A DNA stretch of 8,252 nucleotides from Desulfobulbus sp. (GTDB lineage Bacteria > Desulfobacterota > Desulfobulbia > Desulfobulbales > Desulfobulbaceae): positions 1 to 8,252 of the forward strand of contig JAUWAH010000082.1 of assembly GCA_030602145.1 (NCBI GenBank). Reading direction: 5' to 3'. Shown piece after piece: positions 4,190 to 8,252 of the stretch (position 1 is the first letter of the stretch; every line of letters begins with the position of its first letter). The notes below the pieces were generated by a model that saw only the letters and a list, made by a program, of their open reading frames with translations, made no database searches and was not told the origin of the DNA. The translations under genes and the position numbers were made by a program.

Positions 4190-6578
4190 AGCCGGCCATC
4201 GGCTTGGCCAACTCCGCCCGGATGGCCTCGCCCAGGTGGGCAATGGAATAGGGTTTCTTGAGGTAGCTGCCCACCCCGAGCCGCAGCGCCTCGCTCACCC
4301 GATCGGTTTCGGAAAAACCGCTGACGATGATCGCCCGCTGTCCCGGCACCAGGGTCTGGAACTGACGGTAAGTCTCAAGCCCGTCCATGCCGTTGGCCAG
4401 GATCATGTCCAGGAGGAGCAGGTCGAATTGCTGATGCCTGCCCATGGCCAGGGCCTCCTCGCCGCTGGCGACGGTGGTCACCCGATACCCCAGTTCGGTG
4501 AGAATGGCGGCGGCTATCTGCCGCTGTTCCTCGACGTCATCCACCACCAGGATGTATTCGCCGCCTCCCCGGCTGGCGGTGGTGGAGGCGGGCTGGATGT
4601 GAGGCCGGCCGGCTGCCGCGCTCGCCGGAAAATAGAGGGTGAAGATGGTGCCTTCCCCGGGCCTGCTCTCGCAGTTGATCGCTCCCTGATGGTCTTTGAC
4701 GGTCCCCCAGACCACGGCCATGCCCAGACCGGTGCCGCTCTTGCCCATTTTCTTGGTGGTGTAGAACGGTTCGAAAATCTTGTCGATGTCCTCCTGCCGG
4801 ATGCCGCTGCCCTGATCGATCACCTCCAGCACCACATATTCGCCCTGCTCGATCCGCTCGTAGAGGCGCAGCGAGTTGTCCACGTAGCGGTTTTCGGTGC
4901 GCAGCCGGATGATCCCGCCCTGCTCCATGGATTCCGCCGCATTGGTGACCAGGTTCATGACCGCCTTGGCCAGATGCACCGGCGCACCGTCGATCTCCCG
5001 CAAATCCCCGGCGCATTCGGTGACCACCTCGATATGCGGATGGTGCATGCGCAGCAGGCTGAATTCGGGGCTGGCCAGATAATCGCGGATCAGGGCATTG
5101 AGATTGACCGGTTCCTTGATGGCCACACTCCGCCGGGCCAGGGTGAGCAGGTCCTGGACGATGGCCGCCGCCTTCTCCCCGGATTCCTTGATGGTTTGCA
5201 GAGGCTTGTGGAGCGGGCTGTCGGCGGGCAGCTTCATCAGGAGCAGATCGGGATAGCTGACGATGCCCGAGAGGATATTGTTGAGATCATGGGCCACGCC
5301 ACCGGCCAGGGTGCCGATCATCTCAAGTTTCTCCGCCCGCACCAGCCGCTCTTCGGCCCGCTGCCGCTCCAGCACCTCTTTCTTCAGCTCCTCCCCCCGC
5401 AACTCGACGAGCTTCTCCAGATTGGCCTGATGATGGGCCAGGGCCGCCTCGCTTTTTCGCCGGTTCTGCACCTCGCTGTTGAGATCGGCCAGGGTCTGCT
5501 CCAGGCGGGCGATCATGGCGTTGAACCCGTCGGCCAATTCGGTGATCTCGTCAACCCGATTCGGGTTGGACGGCAAGCGATGCTGGATGTTGCCCGCGCC
5601 GATGTCGGCGATGATCGCCAGCATTGCCTGCAGCCGGACGATGATCACCCGGTGGAAGAGCAGAACCAGTGCCAGGGCCAGACAGAGGAGCACCGCCAGG
5701 GCGCCGGCGGCGGCGAAGGCCACTATCCGGTTGAGGGGGCGGAGGGTGTCGTCCAGGGACTGGTTGATGGCGAACGACCAGTCGGCCCGCTGCAGCCGTT
5801 GAAACACGGTCAGGGTTTCGTTGTCCGCCAGCCGGTGGACCAGCATTCCCTGTTCAATGGCGGCAAGATGCGGCAGCAGGACATCCGCCGCTGCTGCCGT
5901 CAGCGCCTGTTCGTTGTCCCTGGAACTGACCAGGACCTGCCGATCCGTGCTGGCCAGATACGCGTATCCATGCCTCTTTACTTTAAAATCATTAAAAAAA
6001 AGCTCCTTGAAGGCGGTAAAATCCACCACCCCGCCGATCACGCCGACAACGCTGCCCCGGTGGACAACCGGTGCCGTGATCACAAAGATAGGTCGTCCGG
6101 TCAACCGACTCCGGACCACCGGGGAGATGACCGACCGGCCCTGGATGGTTTCCTGGAAGTAGGGGCGGTCACCCAGGGGGACATGGACATCCTTCTCCGT
6201 CTCCACCACGGCGTGCACCATGGCGTCGCCGTCGCGATCGGCCAGGAAAATGCTTTCATAAAAGGGGTAGCCGCCCTGGAGCGTGGCCAGCAGGTGCTGG
6301 GCGCCCTGCTGGGCGCTGCGGCCGTAATAGCCCTCCTCGGTCAGGGCCTCGGCAAAGACCTCCTGCTGCGACCAGATGGCTATATCGTTGGTCCGTGCCT
6401 GCAGCCAGCTGTCCAGCAGCTTGGCCGTCAACTGGACCTCGCGCTGCAGCCGCTTGCCCAGTTCCTCCTGGACAACGGTCCGGGCGCTGACATGGACAAT
6501 GGCCAGGATGGCCATCAGGCCGGCGATGATGGCCACCAGAGCCGGAAGCAGGATCTGTCGTCGTAAACCCGATCGCAT
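4188..6578 (-). CDS. Hybrid sensor histidine kinase (Cache-like sensor, HAMP, HisKA, HATPase, receiver)
   Basis: A 796-aa inner-membrane kinase. A first membrane helix (about residues 9-30) is followed by a periplasmic domain of about 250 residues with features of double Cache sensors (YPFYESIFLADRDG, DRPYFQETIQG, ISPVVRSRLTGRPIFVITAPV, VVGVIGGVVDF). A second membrane helix (about 284-309) leads into a HAMP linker and a coiled coil (about 355-415). The H-box MIGTLAGGVAHDLNN holds the phospho-acceptor His430. ATP-binding boxes are complete: NLVTNAAES, DQGSGI (588-593), FEPFYTTK and GTGLGMA (615-621). The C-terminal receiver has the acidic pair at 680-681, phospho-acceptor Asp724 (LLLLDM), Ser753 and the KKP motif near 774-776. 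ATG 6578 is chosen because GGTGAG lies six bases upstream; ATGs at 6584 and 6602 are alternatives, the latter overlapping the upstream gene by 17 nt. With the binding protein upstream it probably forms one sensory unit. Ligand and downstream partner are unknown. Confidence 0.93.
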   Translation of the reverse strand: MRSGLRRQILLPALVAIIAGLMAILAIVHVSARTVVQEELGKRLQREVQLTAKLLDSWLQARTNDIAIWSQQEVFAEALTEEGYYGRSAQQGAQHLLATLQGGYPFYESIFLADRDGDAMVHAVVETEKDVHVPLGDRPYFQETIQGRSVISPVVRSRLTGRPIFVITAPVVHRGSVVGVIGGVVDFTAFKELFFNDFKVKRHGYAYLASTDRQVLVSSRDNEQALTAAAADVLLPHLAAIEQGMLVHRLADNETLTVFQRLQRADWSFAINQSLDDTLRPLNRIVAFAAAGALAVLLCLALALVLLFHRVIIVRLQAMLAIIADIGAGNIQHRLPSNPNRVDEITELADGFNAMIARLEQTLADLNSEVQNRRKSEAALAHHQANLEKLVELRGEELKKEVLERQRAEERLVRAEKLEMIGTLAGGVAHDLNNILSGIVSYPDLLLMKLPADSPLHKPLQTIKESGEKAAAIVQDLLTLARRSVAIKEPVNLNALIRDYLASPEFSLLRMHHPHIEVVTECAGDLREIDGAPVHLAKAVMNLVTNAAESMEQGGIIRLRTENRYVDNSLRLYERIEQGEYVVLEVIDQGSGIRQEDIDKIFEPFYTTKKMGKSGTGLGMAVVWGTVKDHQGAINCESRPGEGTIFTLYFPASAAAGRPHIQPASTTASRGGGEYILVVDDVEEQRQIAAAILTELGYRVTTVASGEEALAMGRHQQFDLLLLDMILANGMDGLETYRQFQTLVPGQRAIIVSGFSETDRVSEALRLGVGSYLKKPYSIAHLGEAIRAELAKPMAG
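5994..6001. repeat. Homopolymer A8/T8 tract inside the kinase sensor domain
   Basis: Eight A in a row on the plus strand (T8 in the coding strand) encode part of Leu-Phe-Phe at about residues 193-195 of the kinase. The surrounding 35 bases (5970-6003) are markedly AT-rich against a GC-rich gene. Such runs are the usual substrate for replication or transcription slippage. In this copy the frame is intact. Confidence 0.9.
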
Positions 6579-6584
6579 CAGCAT

Positions 6585-6590
6585 CTCACC
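6585..6590 (-). promoter_or_regulatory. Ribosome binding site deciding the kinase start
   Basis: On the minus strand GGTGAG overlaps the TGA stop of the binding-protein gene and stands six bases before ATG 6578. It is only one base from the alternative ATG at 6584, too close for normal initiation. The ATG at 6602 has no comparable site. The layout points to translational coupling. Confidence 0.55.
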
Positions 6591-7596
6591 GAACGACCAC
6601 ATCGGCCCGTTTGATGACGTTATACGGGATCTGGATACCCAGATGCTCGGCGGTCCGCAGGTTCAACTGGATCCGACCGTGATCGGTGGCCTTGACCGTG
6701 AAGTCGGCGGGCCTCTTGCCATCGAGCAGCTCCCGGGCGATCTGTCCGGCGGCCCGGCCCTGTTCGCGCATGGAGACGCTTACCCCGCAGAGCACGCCCG
6801 ACTCGGCGGCACTGTCGTAAAAACCGACCGTGGGCAACCGATATTGGTCGTTGATGAGGCGCACCAGCTCCTGTTCGGGGACCTTGGTCGGGTCGGTGGC
6901 GCTGCGGGCAATGGTGCGGAGGACGTAGAGGGCAACCGCGTCGACCCGGTCGCGATATCGTGCCAGTACCCCATGCCACTCGTCCAGGGTCAGCGGCTGC
7001 TCGTAGGCCACCACCTCCACCGGCAGTTTCAGGGTTCGGCAGTAGGCAATCACCGGATCGGTGGTTTCCGACTTGTTGGCCAGGACCAGCACGGTCTTGA
7101 TGTCCGGCTTGATCTTCAGCAGCAGCTCGAAGCTCTCCTCGACATTGGGCCGCTCAAGGACGCCGGTGACATTGGCCGCCGGAAAACCGTAGCGGGCCGG
7201 ATCGTCATTGACGCCGCTGAACACGAACCAGGGCGGCCCCGGCAGACCGGCATAGTCCCGGGCAAAATACTGCTGGGCATTGTCGTCCATGGTGATCACC
7301 ACCTGGGGTGCGTAGTCGGCGAGCACCCGCTTGGCCTTCTCGCCGGCGGCCCGCTTCCAGGCCTCGGAGGTGTTGCGCTTGGTGTCCATGTGGACGTAGC
7401 GAAAACGGCAATCGACTCCGGCCAGGGCCTCCTCGATCCCCCTGGTCATCTCGACCACATGTTCCTGCTGATCTTCATGGTAGCTGTGCACCACCAGGAT
7501 CTTCGGGGGAGCAGCGGCAGCAACGGTGCCCAGGACACAGACAACAAGCGGCACCAGAAAAAGCAGCAGGCGACGGGGGCTGACAGGGTTCGGCAT
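6586..7596 (-). CDS. ABC_sub_bind-type periplasmic binding protein, partner of the kinase
   Basis: A 336-aa secreted protein of the ABC transporter substrate-binding family known as PF04392. The Sec signal is clear: PRR, then the hydrophobic LLLFLVPLVVCVLGTV, and an Ala-rich cleavage site, probably after residue 28. Cys20 is not in a good lipobox (LVVC), so the mature protein should be soluble. The mature part opens with ILVVHSYHEDQ, the strand and HSYH motif typical of this family, and shows the two alternating alpha/beta lobes: ADYAPQVVITMDDNAQQYFA and WFVFSGVNDDPARYGFPAANVTGVLE in the first, then KTVLVLANKSETTDP, VDAVALYVLRTIAR and LPTVGFYDSAAESGVLCGVSVSMREQGRAAGQIARELL. ATG 7596 is used because GGAGGA lies 5 nt upstream and the signal peptide begins there; the frame is open further upstream, but that stretch has no protein-like character. 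The kinase begins 7 nt after its stop. No ABC permease or ATPase is present in the window, so it may deliver a ligand signal to the kinase instead of a transporter. Confidence 0.88.
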   Translation of the reverse strand: MPNPVSPRRLLLFLVPLVVCVLGTVAAAAPPKILVVHSYHEDQQEHVVEMTRGIEEALAGVDCRFRYVHMDTKRNTSEAWKRAAGEKAKRVLADYAPQVVITMDDNAQQYFARDYAGLPGPPWFVFSGVNDDPARYGFPAANVTGVLERPNVEESFELLLKIKPDIKTVLVLANKSETTDPVIAYCRTLKLPVEVVAYEQPLTLDEWHGVLARYRDRVDAVALYVLRTIARSATDPTKVPEQELVRLINDQYRLPTVGFYDSAAESGVLCGVSVSMREQGRAAGQIARELLDGKRPADFTVKATDHGRIQLNLRTAEHLGIQIPYNVIKRADVVVR

Positions 7597-7601
7597 GGCA
7601 T

Positions 7602-7607
7602 TCCTCC
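7602..7607 (-). promoter_or_regulatory. Ribosome binding site of the binding-protein gene
   Basis: GGAGGA on the minus strand, five bases before ATG 7596. It confirms the short form of the protein that begins directly with the signal peptide. An out-of-frame ATG at 7601 lies between the site and the start, in a different frame, and is probably not used. Confidence 0.8.
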
Positions 7608-7789
7608 GATGGCCTTCGGAATGGGGAAGATGGAGCTGTCCAGCGTGCTCCCTGTTGCCATGTTCGCACACAACCGCAGTGATTGCAACCGCTCCGACGA
7701 AAAATCGTCCACTCGACCCGACCCGGGCCAATAAAATGGAGATCCGTCGGGGGAGGGCCGTTTTTCTGGGGCGGTAGCGACAAAAAGGC

Positions 7790-7818
7790 TTTCCTTGTCC
7801 CCTCTTTTTATCTAATCT
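7790..7818 (+). promoter_or_regulatory. Weak candidate promoter for the oxidoreductase gene
   Basis: TTTCCT (7790-7795) and TAATCT (7813-7818) are separated by exactly 17 bases, inside the AT-rich part of the divergent region, and would give a leader of about 55 nt before GTG 7879. Both boxes are poor matches to the sigma-70 consensus, so this is a suggestion only. Confidence 0.2.
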
Positions 7819-7865
7819 GAGCCCAGTAACGATTCCCAGCTCTACCGCCACTCCTTCCCACCTCC

Positions 7866-7870
7866 AGGAG
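7866..7870 (+). promoter_or_regulatory. Ribosome binding site deciding the oxidoreductase start
   Basis: AGGAG stands eight bases before GTG 7879. It supports this GTG as the start, since the first in-frame ATG lies 44 codons in, after the first conserved cysteines. Confidence 0.7.
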
Positions 7871-7878
7871 CGCCCTTC

Positions 7879-8252
7879 GTGCAACCGACCGATATCGAGG
7901 ATCCGGAATACTTCCACAAGGTCATCGACTGCCAGTTCGCCTGCCCGGCCCACACCCCGGTGCCGGAGTATATCCGTTTGATCAGCGAAAAGCGCTACAC
8001 CGACGCCTACATGATCAACTGGGTGTCCAACGTCTTTCCCGGCGTGCTGGGCCGGGTCTGCGACCGGCCCTGCGAACCGGCCTGCCGCCGGGGACGGGTG
8101 GAGAAGGAGCCGGTGGCCATCTGCCGCCTGAAACGGCTCTGCGCCGACAACCGCGACCTGGGGGTTACCGCCCGGTTCCCCGCCATCCCGAAACAAAAAA
8201 ACGGAAAAAACATCGCCCTGATCGGGGCGGGACCCGCCTCGCTCACCGTGGC
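7879..8252 (+). CDS. GltD-like FAD/Fe-S oxidoreductase, N-terminal part (3' end outside window)
   Basis: Only the first 124 residues are present. They form the cysteine-rich helical domain seen at the N-terminus of the glutamate synthase small subunit and of dihydropyrimidine dehydrogenase (Fer4_20 type), then the start of an FAD-binding Rossmann fold. Cysteines stand at 18 and 22 (DCQFACPAHTPVPEYI), 61, 65 and 69 (GRVCDRPCEPACRRG) and 82 (VAICRLKR), with one more at 88; the family uses such residues to hold two 4Fe-4S clusters. The Rossmann motif NIALIGAGPASLTVA begins at residue 111. True GltD proteins have Gly where Cys82 lies (VAIG), and the DPEYFHKVIDCQ opening differs too, so this is probably a GltD-like electron-transfer flavoprotein rather than authentic glutamate synthase. 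It begins with GTG, supported by AGGAG upstream. It is divergent from the sensor operon. Substrate and partner subunit lie outside the window. Confidence 0.85.
   Translation, partial: MQPTDIEDPEYFHKVIDCQFACPAHTPVPEYIRLISEKRYTDAYMINWVSNVFPGVLGRVCDRPCEPACRRGRVEKEPVAICRLKRLCADNRDLGVTARFPAIPKQKNGKNIALIGAGPASLTV

Larger units (their letters stand above)
7597..7878. other. Divergent intergenic region between the sensor operon and the oxidoreductase gene
   Basis: This 282-bp stretch must hold the promoters of two divergent units. It is more AT-rich in its middle (7728-7820) than the flanking genes. It contains several T and A tracts: GCC-g-TTTTT at 7757-7765 can pair, with one bulged base, to AAAAAGGC at 7782-7789 around a 16-nt loop. 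I see no riboswitch, small-RNA gene or sigma-54 box that I could defend, and no convincing promoter for the minus-strand operon. Confidence 0.6.

Noticed and set aside
4178..4243. Longer exonuclease start at ATG 4243
   Set aside because: It adds 22 residues that overlap the kinase C-terminus and have no family counterpart; GTG 4177 has a well-placed ribosome site.
3497..4261. A 254-aa plus-strand frame starting after a GGACAGG-like purine stretch
   Set aside because: The start context looks acceptable, but the frame is antisense to an exonuclease with all three catalytic motifs, and its product has Gln/Gly/Pro-rich mirror composition.
4008..6566. An 852-aa open frame on the plus strand, opposite the kinase gene
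   Set aside because: It is antisense to a gene with complete kinase and receiver motifs. Its own translation is rich in Gly, His, Gln and Asp with no recognisable domain, as expected for the mirror frame of a GC-rich gene.
7535..7542. Lipoprotein signal around Cys20 of the binding protein (LVVC)
   Set aside because: The residue before Cys is Val instead of Gly, Ala or Ser, and a standard Ala-rich signal peptidase I site follows a few residues later.
6376..7734. A 452-aa open frame on the plus strand opposite the binding-protein gene
   Set aside because: It is antisense to a gene with a clear signal peptide and family motifs and has no motif of its own.
7757..7789. Imperfect hairpin GCCgTTTTT / AAAAAGGC as a terminator or riboswitch part
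   Set aside because: It has a bulge, a 16-nt loop and mostly A-T pairs, and no transcript end is expected there because both flanking genes diverge from this region.
7597..8196. Upstream extension of the binding-protein frame to 8196
   Set aside because: The extension would put 200 residues of low-quality sequence before a signal peptide and would run antisense to the oxidoreductase gene. A good ribosome site lies before ATG 7596.

Overview
The window is GC-rich, densely packed bacterial chromosome with Gram-negative traits: a YgjV-type inner-membrane protein, a periplasmic binding protein with a Sec signal peptide, and a membrane-bound hybrid histidine kinase. The style of the sensor system, the GltD-like flavoprotein with extra cysteines and the glucokinase would suit a Desulfobulbus-like member of the Desulfobacterota. 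That assignment is an impression from protein style, not a proof. I see no tRNA, rRNA, CRISPR array, insertion sequence, integrase or phage gene.

Layout. (1) Plus strand, 1-1081: the C-terminal half of a glucokinase, then a small YgjV-family membrane protein. (2) Minus strand, 3311 to 1078: a tight three-gene operon of unrecognised genes. The first two (259 and 253 aa) are diverged paralogues. The third (227 aa) carries a helix-hairpin-helix-like segment. The operon has an excellent Shine-Dalgarno before its first gene, a 9-nt gap, then a one-base stop/start overlap, and its last stop codon overlaps the convergent ygjV stop. This is the least explained part of the window. (3) 3312-3520: a short intergenic stretch with a hairpin that probably ends the next operon. 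(4) Minus strand, 7596 to 3521: a second operon. It encodes an ABC_sub_bind-type periplasmic binding protein, a hybrid histidine kinase (Cache-like sensor, HAMP, HisKA, HATPase, receiver) and an RNase D-like 3'-5' exonuclease. Spacings are only a few bases and suggest translational coupling. (5) 7597-7878: a divergent intergenic region. (6) Plus strand from 7879: the N-terminus of a GltD-like FAD/Fe-S oxidoreductase, which runs off the window.

How the genes may work together. The binding protein and kinase look like one sensory unit. No ABC permease or ATPase lies between or beside them, so the binding protein may present a ligand to the kinase sensor rather than feed a transporter. The kinase ends in a receiver domain, and no DNA-binding response regulator is present here, so its output partner lies elsewhere. 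The exonuclease seems a co-transcribed passenger. The three-gene unknown operon probably makes proteins that act together: the paralogues share an N-terminal helical segment and C-terminal strand-like motifs, and the third protein has a faintly similar N-terminal helix.
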